Virus record (IMG/VR): IMGVR_UViG_3300036715_002236
Coordinates: 1 to 64,000 of that record
Direction: 5' to 3' (one strand)
Source: a virus
DNA length: 64,000 bases
In this document: piece by piece, positions 41,622 to 49,373 of the stretch
Position numbering within the stretch: the first letter of the stretch is position 1
Layout: each line of letters starts with the position of its first letter
The notes under the pieces: model-generated
Seen by the model: only the letters and a program-made list of their open reading frames with translations
Told to the model about the DNA's origin: nothing
The model's database searches: none
Translations under genes and position numbers: made by a program

Positions 41622-42074
41622 TTACTTCTTGGCCACCGGCATCTTATTGAGGAGGGCAGCCTTCTGAGCCAGAATGTCAGCAATCTGCGCATCCAGCTTA
41701 TCGATAGCAGCCTGAAGAACCTCAGACTGAGAAACCAGTGAGGCGCTGGAACAGAGAGCCACATCCCACTTACAGGTGTGTTCAACGTAGCCGTGAGCCG
41801 CATCAATCTCGTAGAGGAGTCCGGCGATAGCGATGAATCGCTTCGTTTCCAGATGGATGGGCAGGACGGCACAGTCAGACCCATGAGAGACAGGCATCGT
41901 AACCTCCAAGATTGAGCCGTTGTAAGTCGCTACTTGACGGACAAAACCCTGATTACCATGTGTGAACTGATTGACCGCAACATCGGCACGATGAAGGCTG
42001 TGGGGGAAGTTGAGAAGCCCGAAGTCACGGGCGAGTTTCAAAACGGTAGTCTGGGAGGCAGAAATAATCTTCAT
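41622..42074 (-). CDS. Hypothetical protein (150 aa)
   Basis: Starts SQTTVLKLARDFGLLNF (helix), beta centre, and ends in a coiled coil (VLQAAIDKLDAQIADILAQK). Promoter 42094-42109. Confidence 0.75.
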   Translation of the reverse strand: MKIISASQTTVLKLARDFGLLNFPHSLHRADVAVNQFTHGNQGFVRQVATYNGSILEVTMPVSHGSDCAVLPIHLETKRFIAIAGLLYEIDAAHGYVEHTCKWDVALCSSASLVSQSEVLQAAIDKLDAQIADILAQKAALLNKMPVAKK

Positions 42075-42105
42075 ATTGGCGAACGTAGTATGTTTTTATA
42101 AAATG

Positions 42106-42801
42106 TCAAGAGGATTTAGGAGTCCACTGCTTGAGGAGTTGGCGGTTCATACGAAACTGTCCTAAGAGCGTGGGATTGAAGTGAATAAAGCCATCTCGTT
42201 TAAGATGAAGCGTAGTTCGGCCCTTTTGAGAAATGGAAAACTTCATCAAAGTCTTTCCCGTATCAGGGTCATTCAGCTTATTACCGCTCCAGCAAAGGTT
42301 GTTGCAGTGTTGGAGGATTTTCCAGAAATTTGCCACATAGACTTGAACATAGCGATACGTTTCAATCTCATGTTTAACAACGACTAAGATAGTTGATTCA
42401 CGCACATCACAGTCCGTATTTTTAGCAACCATGCGATAACCATCGATGATTCTGTTTAGGACTTCCGACCCACACTTAGCCTTGGCAAATTCGGAAATCT
42501 GAAACCCAGAGCTATCAGCTTTGTCGAGAAAGTATTCAAGAGGCGTCTCAACAAAGTTGCTGGTGGTCGTGGTCTTGCACTCAATGGGGACACCGGCTCC
42601 CCGGTGGAGGATAAAATCCACAACGTTGCCAAACTTATTTCCACCACGAGCCACTCCACCATGTTCGCCGAGGCTCTCAGATCCAATAGCTGCACAAACG
42701 TCGGATTCAACATTGAACATTTCAAGTTCATTGTTGTAGGTAGAATAAAGAGCGGCCTTAATCTTGTTAAAGTCGTTGACGGTAATTGACGTTTGATTCA
42801 T
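42106..42801 (-). CDS. PD-(D/E)XK-like nuclease-fold protein (231 aa)
   Basis: ATG 42801 after promoter 42822-42836. Residues 52-78 (RGGNKFGNVVDFILHRGAGV then PIECKTTT) give Asp62 and Glu74-x-Lys76, the full core. A conserved-looking GGVARGG loop precedes it. Second such fold within 2 kb; no methyltransferase partner adjacent. Confidence 0.65.
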   Translation of the reverse strand: MNQTSITVNDFNKIKAALYSTYNNELEMFNVESDVCAAIGSESLGEHGGVARGGNKFGNVVDFILHRGAGVPIECKTTTTSNFVETPLEYFLDKADSSGFQISEFAKAKCGSEVLNRIIDGYRMVAKNTDCDVRESTILVVVKHEIETYRYVQVYVANFWKILQHCNNLCWSGNKLNDPDTGKTLMKFSISQKGRTTLHLKRDGFIHFNPTLLGQFRMNRQLLKQWTPKSS

Positions 42802-42838
42802 GTCGGTGACATTGAGACTTGTTTTATAAATGTCGAGC

Positions 42839-43015
42839 TTAATCTTGAATATCGCTGAAGACCTGGTCATCAATACAAAAAGATCCTTCCAAATAGTCTG
42901 TATCGGTGGGTAGTGATTCGTTGTCGGCTTGCTTGATGGCGTCCTCAAGGGACTCAGCTTCAATGTGCATGACGGCAGTGACTGTCCAGCTGACGGGAAT
43001 TTTATAGGTTTTCAT
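42839..43015 (-). CDS. Small beta-alpha protein (58 aa)
   Basis: MKTYKIPVSWTVTAVMHIEA then SLEDAIKQAD. Same size and plan as the genes at 43220 and 43717; likely paralogues. Confidence 0.7.
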   Translation of the reverse strand: MKTYKIPVSWTVTAVMHIEAESLEDAIKQADNESLPTDTDYLEGSFCIDDQVFSDIQD

Positions 43016-43216
43016 TTAGAGAAGGCGGTCAGAGAAGATGTTGAGAAGGTCGTCCTCATTGTCAACACCGTGGCCGTATAAATCGGTCACGGCATCGTCA
43101 ATCAGTTTGTCGTTGGCGTCAATCCACTGCTTGTAGATAAAGCCTTGGCCATTGAAGTCGAGGCGATACGCATGTTCAGTGGTTACACCGTGAGAAACAA
43201 TTTCGATGCGGTTCAT
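43016..43216 (-). CDS. Hypothetical protein (66 aa)
   Basis: Acidic, with FNGQGFIYKQWIDANDKLID. Between two 58-aa paralogues on one transcript. Confidence 0.7.
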   Translation of the reverse strand: MNRIEIVSHGVTTEHAYRLDFNGQGFIYKQWIDANDKLIDDAVTDLYGHGVDNEDDLLNIFSDRLL

Positions 43217-43219
43217 AAA

Positions 43220-43396
43220 TTACTCCTTGATGAGCGTGACAGAACCGATTTCCACATAGTCGTCCTCAGTGTCGGTAATTTGAGAATCTTCAAATTCTCC
43301 ATTGGCGACGATTTCCTTAGCCTCCTCAGCGGTTTCAGCTTCGACTTCGATATACTGAGTGCGTTCAAATTGTAAAGTAACTTGGAATTTGTTCAT
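43220..43396 (-). CDS. Small beta-alpha protein (58 aa)
   Basis: MNKFQVTLQFERTQYIEVEA with AEEAKEIVANGEF and a final EIGSVTLIKE. Typical phage V-AE-AEEA family. Weak promoter variant 43416-43431. Confidence 0.7.
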   Translation of the reverse strand: MNKFQVTLQFERTQYIEVEAETAEEAKEIVANGEFEDSQITDTEDDYVEIGSVTLIKE

Positions 43397-43433
43397 AGGG
43401 TTATATTGGATGATAGAATATAAAAAGTCCAGC

Positions 43434-43715
43434 TTAATCGTTCAAAATCGTGATGGTAAACTTTCTGTCCTGATCGGTGAAAACTTCCATCTCACCGTCA
43501 TACCCGTCCTCATCCCAAACCGGAAAGAAGGTCATCAGCTTTCCCGTCCTTTCTGACTCAACGTTGAATCCCACATCACACGCGTCGTCGTAGACACGGC
43601 TGTAGAGCGGGCCAAACTTTCCAGCCAATGCGGTGAAGTCACTGCGCTCAGCAACACCACAGCCGTTTTCCCAGCTGAACATATCGGAGCTGTAGATGGG
43701 AATCTCGAGTTTCAT
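43434..43715 (-). CDS. Hypothetical acidic protein (93 aa)
   Basis: Beta-rich, aromatic. One base after the 43717 gene. Not recognised. Confidence 0.7.
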   Translation of the reverse strand: MKLEIPIYSSDMFSWENGCGVAERSDFTALAGKFGPLYSRVYDDACDVGFNVESERTGKLMTFFPVWDEDGYDGEMEVFTDQDRKFTITILND

Positions 43716-43716
43716 G

Positions 43717-43896
43717 TTATGCCTTTTGAACGGCGTTGACCTTCACGATTTCAGAGATAATCTCACGACCATCTCCGTTAACGAAGTCATTTTCACCAAA
43801 CTGTTCTGCAAGGGCTTGGGTCTCGGCCTCCACTTCAATTTCGTGGATGGTTTCAACGTGGATGGTTACAATATACTTTTTCATGTAGTTTTTCAT
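43717..43896 (-). CDS. Small beta-alpha protein (59 aa), duplicated start
   Basis: The leader-plus-start string CATGTAGTTTTT is repeated in tandem, giving ATG 43896 and ATG 43884 (MKNYMKKYIV). Same family as 42839 and 43220. Promoter TTGATATTTATAAAA 43916-43930. Confidence 0.7.
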   Translation of the reverse strand: MKNYMKKYIVTIHVETIHEIEVEAETQALAEQFGENDFVNGDGREIISEIVKVNAVQKA

Positions 43897-43926
43897 GTAG
43901 TTACAGTGATGAAATTTTTATAAATA

Positions 43927-44112
43927 TCAAGTCTTTTGGACGCCGGCGAGACTGACAGTGACTTTGGTTGCGTTCCACGAACAGAGATAGCCCACGATGT
44001 CGCGGGCGGCCCACTTGGCAAAACGCTTGTTGATGGTGTCAACGAAAACCTGCTTCGGGTCTTCGTCGGAGAAGTAGTAGGTGACTTTCCATGTGCGAAC
44101 TTGAGGAATCAT
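43927..44112 (-). CDS. Small conserved phage protein (61 aa)
   Basis: RTWKVTYYF...VDTINKRFAKWAARD...TKVTVSL: a phage family with the NKRFAKWAARD helix. Promoter 44132-44146. Confidence 0.8.
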   Translation of the reverse strand: MIPQVRTWKVTYYFSDEDPKQVFVDTINKRFAKWAARDIVGYLCSWNATKVTVSLAGVQKT

Positions 44113-44190
44113 TTTTGTAGAATGAGACTTATTTTATAGATGTCAAGCTTCATTCACGTCGAGTCCGATCAGAAAAAGATCGTTTTCGGC

Positions 44191-44206
44191 TTGACTTTTT
44201 ATAAAA
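44191..44206 (+). promoter_or_regulatory. Plus-strand compact promoter motif
   Basis: TTGACTTTTTATAAAA, opposite to neighbouring genes. No plus-strand gene is convincing downstream; it reads antisense to the 44254 gene. Confidence 0.45.
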
Positions 44207-44253
44207 TATGTTTATGCTTGCGCTACGGCGAGGCTGCGCTGGTTTCCAGAAAC

Positions 44254-44895
44254 TTAAGTCCTTGATAACAAAGCTCTTCTGGTTTCAGCAGCAGCCCAAT
44301 CTTCGGGTGTTGGCCACTCCGGTTCGAGTCCAGCTTCAATTTCCCACGGTTCCATTTCATTGTCATCTGTTTTATGTATAGGTTTTTGCGACATCCACAA
44401 TTTCACCGTAGGAGTCAGTAATTTCCAACCCTTTCCAGATTTTGACTTTTCTAATATTGAGATAGTGTGATAACGTCGGATTTTTTTCTGGGAGGAAAGC
44501 TCGTAACATGTTCCTGTGAACAGTTCTCCCGATTTGTGTATAAACGTGTAAACTCCCAATGGATAATCTTTTTCGTTTTTTGGACAAGGGCAAGAAGCGT
44601 CGAATTTGAGATTGTAAACTTTTGATTTTTCAAATTTTGCAACATCCAGATATTTTTGTTCCACAACCAGCAACTCTACTTCTGTAAGATGTGGAAGTTC
44701 CTCAACAACGATAAATTTGAAGCCTGCTTCACCGTGTAAGTTCCACGCATTCTGTAACTTAGCGTTTCTGTGCTTATTGTTGCGGAGGGTATATCTGTGG
44801 CCATATCGCCAACGTTCTTCCATCTGTATAGAGCTACCAACATAATATTTTTCACTTTCAATGTGGACAATTTTGTATATTCCTTTCATGATCAT
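44254..44895 (-). CDS. GIY-YIG endonuclease family protein
   Basis: MKGIYKIVHIESEKYYVGSS core (ATG 44889 or 44895) and VELLVVEQKYLD as Glu region. About 213 aa with no NUMOD3 repeats, so a different subfamily. Bounded by plus-strand promoter motifs at 44191 and 44959. Confidence 0.75.
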   Translation of the reverse strand: MIMKGIYKIVHIESEKYYVGSSIQMEERWRYGHRYTLRNNKHRNAKLQNAWNLHGEAGFKFIVVEELPHLTEVELLVVEQKYLDVAKFEKSKVYNLKFDASCPCPKNEKDYPLGVYTFIHKSGELFTGTCYELSSQKKIRRYHTISILEKSKSGKGWKLLTPTVKLWMSQKPIHKTDDNEMEPWEIEAGLEPEWPTPEDWAAAETRRALLSRT

Positions 44896-44958
44896 AAATA
44901 TAAATCAATTTTGATTATCAACGACTTATATGAGTATTTGTGTGCCTTCAAGTAATTC

Positions 44959-44974
44959 TTGACATTTTATAAAA
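44959..44974 (+). promoter_or_regulatory. Plus-strand compact promoter of the 44.97 kb RNA
   Basis: TTGACATTTTATAAAA in exactly the form used before minus-strand genes, but facing right into a gene-free region. Confidence 0.6.
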
Positions 44975-45215
44975 AGTCTGAGAGTATGGCGACCTCATCA
45001 GTAAGGGAGCGAACCTGAAAGTGATGTGACGGATAAAACCGAACGATTGGGGGACCGGCGGCTGCGCAAAGCGCAGGGACATTCCCGTATCAACGAGTTG
45101 CACAACACCAGTTTCCCTTATGACCATGCGAATGTAAAAGAATTCGTCGTCGCCAGGCTCCGACCAGAAAAAATCACCCCTTCATAGCGCCGTAACCCGT
45201 TGATGGTCAAAAACA
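44975..45215 (+). ncRNA. Candidate plus-strand structured RNA
   Basis: No gene. Helices by eye: CTGCGC-AAA-GCGCAG (45062-45076), CGG-ATAAAA-CCG near 45030, CGAAT/ATTCG near 45129, and long-range pairs GGCGAC (44988-44993) with GTCGCC (45149-45154), TGACCAT (45121-45127) with ATGGTCA (45203-45209). GC-rich compared with the AT-rich sequence after 45215. No terminator seen, class unknown. Confidence 0.5.
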
Positions 45216-46012
45216 TAAAATTGAAAATTTTTATTGAGAATGAGTCCTAATATCGAAAATTTGTAAAAAATGTAAAAGTTGTAAATGTAAAATTGGTAAA
45301 AACCGCATTTATTATAAATCCATAATTATCAACCAGTTACGTTAAATGACCGAATACCAGTGATTTACATAATTTGTAAAAATCTGGATGGATGAATTTT
45401 TATAAATCCTTCCCCCCTCCTTGGACCACCCCGCTCTGATTTCAAGCTATACTCATATATCTTTGAAGTTGTATCAAGTCCGATATTCCTTCAGTTGTTT
45501 AATGTGTCGTTTCGCTTCGCTCAACCGACAAAGCTAACCAGGATAGGTAGTAGGTGCCCCGAAAAAAGCGGCGGCTAAAATAATGATTTTTGGTCGGGTC
45601 TGTATAAACTACTACAGACCAATTACTTAGCTCATAAAATAGTTGGTCTACTGAGTCTGCCTATCTCAGTATAGGTCTGTCTGGATTAGGCAGGGTAAAA
45701 TGGGGCAGGGGGGCACCTAAGCGAGAAGTTTTGTCAAACGTAATCTTTCCCACCTCTGGCGCTTATTCCACTCTATACTGAACTCAGAAACGGTAGGCAG
45801 GGCACCTAGATCGGTTGGAAGAGTCAATGTAGAATCTTTCTTCAAAGCTTTCTCAAATAACATCCTGAACTTGCTGTTGTTCTTAACTGGGCCCTAGCAA
45901 AACCGCTAACCTAAATTTATTTACAACTATCTTTTCGGAATAGCATGCAACCTTGGCGTCTCTTCGTCTGGTCCACCTACCTAAAACGTGGCAAATCCAA
46001 CAGGCGCCAGGT
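45216..46012. other. Gene-free region: AT-rich direct repeats and hairpins
   Basis: 45256-45300 has repeated TTGTAAAA/ATGTAAAA units and another at 45373, iteron-like. Hairpins GGTCTGTA/TACAGACC (45597-45620) and TACTGAG/CTCAGTA (45649-45671). GGGCACCTA occurs at 45711 and 45800, inverted at 45551, and again at 47092. Possible replication origin or regulatory hub; no gene seen. Confidence 0.45.
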
Positions 46013-46222
46013 CTAATCATCGCTTAAATCGCTGGACTCGACGTTCTGAATGATTCTGAGTCGAGCACCATCTTTACTACGACTTCCGTAAACGGGTGAC
46101 AATAGTTTATATACTCTCAGAGCCTCTTCCCAATCGTCGTCAAACCATTCCACGGACTCATTGAGAACGATGGGTTTGCCCGGCCCCATATCAACTGGCC
46201 ATACATGATGAAGCCCAAACAT
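46013..46222 (-). CDS. Hypothetical protein (69 aa)
   Basis: ATG 46222 chosen: GGAGGAA lies ten bases upstream and the TAATG overlap couples it to the membrane gene. Longer frames would overlap it heavily. Not recognised. Confidence 0.6.
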   Translation of the reverse strand: MFGLHHVWPVDMGPGKPIVLNESVEWFDDDWEEALRVYKLLSPVYGSRSKDGARLRIIQNVESSDLSDD

Positions 46223-46500
46223 TAGGCGTTCCTCCAGCATTTTCCAATCCAACCGGCTAACTTGATGGCTCCTAAAATAATAAGCCACATCAGTATTACA
46301 ACTTCTACCGCAATCATACCGAAGAAGAGTTGAGACTGACTGTTCTTTGGGACATCCGTGTGAACCGCTGCAGTGACAATGGCACCCATTAAATGTAGTC
46401 CACCATAGAAGAGCGCACCAACGAGTCCAAAGGCAAGAAGACCGAGGAGAGCCTCACCGACACCTAAAGCAATGTTACGAAGAAATCGAAAGAGTTTCAT
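46222..46500 (-). CDS. Multi-pass membrane protein (92 aa)
   Basis: ATG 46500 (ATGA overlap). Hydrophobic segments near residues 10-45 and 60-85, basic tail. Confidence 0.7.
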   Translation of the reverse strand: MKLFRFLRNIALGVGEALLGLLAFGLVGALFYGGLHLMGAIVTAAVHTDVPKNSQSQLFFGMIAVEVVILMWLIILGAIKLAGWIGKCWRNA

Positions 46501-46682
46501 GTATGATAGATGGCTCCGCGTAGAACCCAACCGATAAGAATTAGAACACCCACCATGTAAACCAAGATGGTATAGCTCATACTTTTCTTACCATACTCTT
46601 CATAGAGTAACCCACCTAGCATAGTCCCCAAGAAGAAGGCTACGCCAAGAGTGAGTGTCAGGGTCGGCGACGAGAAGTCCAT
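46497..46682 (-). CDS. Two-helix membrane protein (61 aa)
   Basis: TLTLGVAFFLGTMLGGLLY and YTILVYMVGVLILIGWVL helices. Third gene from promoter 47052. Confidence 0.7.
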   Translation of the reverse strand: MDFSSPTLTLTLGVAFFLGTMLGGLLYEEYGKKSMSYTILVYMVGVLILIGWVLRGAIYHT

Positions 46683-46684
46683 TT

Positions 46685-47029
46685 TTACGAGGTGGCGACC
46701 ACATCAGCCTCGGCCGGAGCGACCGGAGCCCTGTCACGGTTCTTGAACTCAGGCTTCATGGAGTTGAGCCAATATCCCGCGGAATACACGAGAGGCTTGG
46801 CAAGTTTCTTCTCCAGCACCTTATGGCTGGTAAGCCGATAGAGAGACATGCTCTCAATTAGATTCTTCAACTTGACCCGATAGTGATGACCGTTGAGAAT
46901 CTTGAACTCAACACCCTCATCAACCGGAATGGCATCCTTGTTGAGCTTGTGGCGCTTAAGCGCATCCGGCGCAAGAGTGCCCTTAGCGGTGAAATTGTGC
47001 CCACGGTCAGCTGTCTTTGTATTACTCAT
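46685..47029 (-). CDS. Hypothetical basic protein (114 aa)
   Basis: ATG 47029; promoter variant TTGACTATTTATATA at 47052-47066, the rightmost compact motif on the minus strand. Lys/His-rich. Confidence 0.7.
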   Translation of the reverse strand: MSNTKTADRGHNFTAKGTLAPDALKRHKLNKDAIPVDEGVEFKILNGHHYRVKLKNLIESMSLYRLTSHKVLEKKLAKPLVYSAGYWLNSMKPEFKNRDRAPVAPAEADVVATS

Positions 47030-47111
47030 ATAGAGAGACACTGACAGCTCGTATATAAATAGTCAAGAACTATTTGCCTAAATCAAGGCAGGGCACCTAA
47101 CTTATTGATAA

Positions 47112-47735
47112 TCAACTATTCAACTGAATAACAATATCTTCCATCGCAATAAGACGATTTGCTACTTCTGCCGCACATTTAGGGCTCCTTACATCTAACT
47201 CTTGAAAATACAAGGCTGAACCTCCCGCGTTATTCCAGAGCTCAACATCACGCTTAATGCAACTCACTAAAATATCTTGTCTGCCGTTATTCAATAAAAC
47301 GAGATTGTCGGTGCTCAAACTCATGGCTAAACGCTCCACCCCATACTTACCAAAATTCTTATGAACCCACGCAGCTTTACCCGCCCAACTTCCAGGATCG
47401 GCCATATACGCTTTACCCACAAAATGAACATCCCCAGAACTCAACGCATACGCTTTCTCAAACATCAGCCAACTCCAGTCATACACCGGAACATTCTCCC
47501 AGAACTCCCGCCCATGACATATATCAAACAACACCTCAGGCACAAAATGTTTCTGCAGCATATTCTCCTCAAACAAACCATCATTAGTATAAGGCAATTG
47601 CAAATCATCGAGGTATTGCGCAGCCAATGTAGTGAAGTTTGCTAGAACAGCATCTATAGTGAAAAAGAAACGTGGAGCGGTTTGGGCTGGGCGTGAGAGG
47701 GAAGCGGAAGGAAAATAAATGTAGGAAGAAGACAT
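47112..47735 (-). CDS. HAD-like 5'-nucleotidase-fold protein, probably inactive
   Basis: 207 aa. RFFFTIDAVLANF aligns with the HAD start D-D-GVLADF, but the nucleophile Asp is Thr26 (Asp28 kept). Later, LLNNGRQDILVSCIKRDVE and WNNAGGSALYFQ match the C-terminal region of phage 5'(3')-deoxyribonucleotidase-like proteins, with the DD pair also lost. May bind a ligand or partner without catalysis. Start ATG 47735. Confidence 0.65.
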   Translation of the reverse strand: MSSSYIYFPSASLSRPAQTAPRFFFTIDAVLANFTTLAAQYLDDLQLPYTNDGLFEENMLQKHFVPEVLFDICHGREFWENVPVYDWSWLMFEKAYALSSGDVHFVGKAYMADPGSWAGKAAWVHKNFGKYGVERLAMSLSTDNLVLLNNGRQDILVSCIKRDVELWNNAGGSALYFQELDVRSPKCAAEVANRLIAMEDIVIQLNS

Positions 47736-47949
47736 TCGCAATATATAGAAAAAACTGGGCGTTTTAAAACGAAAAAAATTCTGTGGCTGGAGGATTAGCC
47801 CTGAGCATCTGCCTTCACACTATTCTTCTATATTATATCCCTGTCTTCCCACTTCTCCCCATTTCCCTCCACTTTATCTTTCCTCGGACCTTTAGAGCCT
47901 TCCAGATGCCATATGATTACATTCTAGAGACTATTGGGTATATACAAAG

Positions 47950-48240
47950 TTATAAGTTCATTTGCCTTGCTTTCTTTTCTGTGTCCAATCTCTCTAATTC
48001 TTTTTGGGCTTGCTCTCTTGCTATCCAACCATATATACAAAGCGGTTGGTCTTTGTTTATGTTAAGATTGACCAAACAGTTACTCGGTTCTTCCCTTAAC
48101 ATGTTCCTTAGTTCTTTCTTTATAGGCGTGCTAGCATCCAATGCATCCCAAATGCAATCAAGGAATTGTTTTCCTTTTAGATTGTTCGGGTATCTGCAGA
48201 TTACTGAGCAATCTTCTGAGCGTATAATAAAGTATCTCAT
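47950..48240 (-). CDS. Tandem paralogue family member 3 (96 aa)
   Basis: MRYFIIRSEDCSVICRY, KKELRNMLREE, LVNLNINKDQPLCIYGWIA: shares this plan with the next two genes upstream. ATGA overlaps link all three. Function unknown. Confidence 0.75.
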   Translation of the reverse strand: MRYFIIRSEDCSVICRYPNNLKGKQFLDCIWDALDASTPIKKELRNMLREEPSNCLVNLNINKDQPLCIYGWIAREQAQKELERLDTEKKARQMNL

Positions 48241-48524
48241 GCAAGTTGTTTATCTAATTCGGCTATAACAACCTTAGATTCTTCTATAGTCATCCAACCG
48301 TGTATAGATAAGTCGGTGAATTTGTTTATGTTCAGATTGATTAAGAGTCCTCGCTTATCTTCTCTTAACATAGCTCGTAGTTCTTTTTTTACATCCGTGT
48401 CAGCGTTTAGCCTCGACCAAACCCACTGCTTCATTCCTTCCTGTCCGAAAGTCATTCCTTTTAAATCGAATAGAGATTTGCAGATTACCACACAGTCGAT
48501 TGAATATGATATAAAGTATCTCAT
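48237..48524 (-). CDS. Tandem paralogue family member 2 (95 aa)
   Basis: MRYFISYSIDCVVICKS, KKELRAMLRED, LINLNINKFTDLSIHGWM. Closest to member 3. Confidence 0.75.
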   Translation of the reverse strand: MRYFISYSIDCVVICKSLFDLKGMTFGQEGMKQWVWSRLNADTDVKKELRAMLREDKRGLLINLNINKFTDLSIHGWMTIEESKVVIAELDKQLA

Positions 48525-48817
48525 GTATATAACATCCGTCTTGATAGTTGGTCGGGAGTTTTCCAGCCGTTTACGGATAACTTTCTATCTACTATCTTGT
48601 CGGTTGACATTAGGTAGGCACACGCTCTTATTTTTGGTCTTCTTAACATTTGTTCGCCGACAGTCGTTTCCCTTAACATGGTTCTCAGTTCTTTGCACAC
48701 AGCATCAAATGCGGGTAATTTATACCACTTTTTTCCCTGATAGGTGTGTTTGTTCATGTTGATTGTTGACATACATATGATTGTATGGTTATCTGCTATA
48801 GCTACGTAGTATCTCAT
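48521..48817 (-). CDS. Tandem paralogue family member 1 (98 aa)
   Basis: MRYYVAIADNHTIICMS, CKELRTMLRET, RKLSVNGWKTP. Most divergent of the three. Confidence 0.75.
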   Translation of the reverse strand: MRYYVAIADNHTIICMSTINMNKHTYQGKKWYKLPAFDAVCKELRTMLRETTVGEQMLRRPKIRACAYLMSTDKIVDRKLSVNGWKTPDQLSRRMLYT

Positions 48818-48993
48818 ATATTTTCTCCCATGTAGTATGGCGGTTTGGTTACTTCTCTTTCTACGTGTTCGTTAAAGATTCTGACTGTTTCTGCGTGAGC
48901 TTCCTCCATCTCTTCTTTCGTGTGATTATAGAATGGGCTACAATCTTCAACATTGATTGTCCATTCACATTTTAGTTTACGTGGTTGGTTCAT
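48814..48993 (-). CDS. Small hypothetical protein (59 aa)
   Basis: Starts MNQPRKLKCEWTINVEDC; Glu/His-rich helix. ATGA overlap with member 1, 17-base overlap with the upstream gene. Confidence 0.7.
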   Translation of the reverse strand: MNQPRKLKCEWTINVEDCSPFYNHTKEEMEEAHAETVRIFNEHVEREVTKPPYYMGENI

Positions 48994-49360
48994 TGTTTAT
49001 TTCCATGAAGCTAACGGATTCCGAATAGTAGCCGTTTGATTCTCCAATCCATTCAATTACAAATGATGAGTAATTAGCCTCAATTCCAAAAATTGTTTTT
49101 GTGGCTGACTCTGATGATGGATAACCGCTGACGATAAGTTCAGTTGCTTTCGTTACTTCGTGGTTTAAGATATACTCTAAATCACCTTTTACGGAATCAA
49201 TTTTTACTACTTCACAGCAGTCTTGATCGTGATAAAGAACAAAGTGGCGACCTGATTTGGTCTTGATATTAACAAGTTTGGAGTCTTCTTTAGCTCCGAG
49301 AATTTCTGTGATGATTTCGCCTTTTAATACAACGGCGAAGTTGCTATCTGTGTTTTTCAT
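48977..49360 (-). CDS. DUF7448-like phage protein (127 aa)
   Basis: EILGAKEDSKLVNIKTKSGRH followed by FVLYHDQDCCE and a final WIGESNGYYSESVSF are the conserved blocks of a common phage family (DUF7448, by memory). Function unknown; the paired Cys and Asp could bind metal. Confidence 0.75.
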   Translation of the reverse strand: MKNTDSNFAVVLKGEIITEILGAKEDSKLVNIKTKSGRHFVLYHDQDCCEVVKIDSVKGDLEYILNHEVTKATELIVSGYPSSESATKTIFGIEANYSSFVIEWIGESNGYYSESVSFMEINNEPTT

Positions 49361-49373
49361 ATGTTTAGTAGTG

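Noticed and set aside
8862-42963. Long N-terminal extensions containing an LDIYK-like string in dozens of minus-strand frames
   Set aside because: LDIYK is the translation of the promoter motif CTTGACATTTATAAA. The real start is the ATG 20-30 bases downstream.
44208-44381. 57-codon plus-strand ORF after the plus promoter at 44191
   Set aside because: Mostly antisense to the GIY-YIG-family gene and not protein-like.
8841-47066. The repeated 16-mer as a CRISPR repeat or att site
   Set aside because: Spacing is irregular and set by gene starts, it is oriented with genes, and there are no uniform spacers or cas genes.
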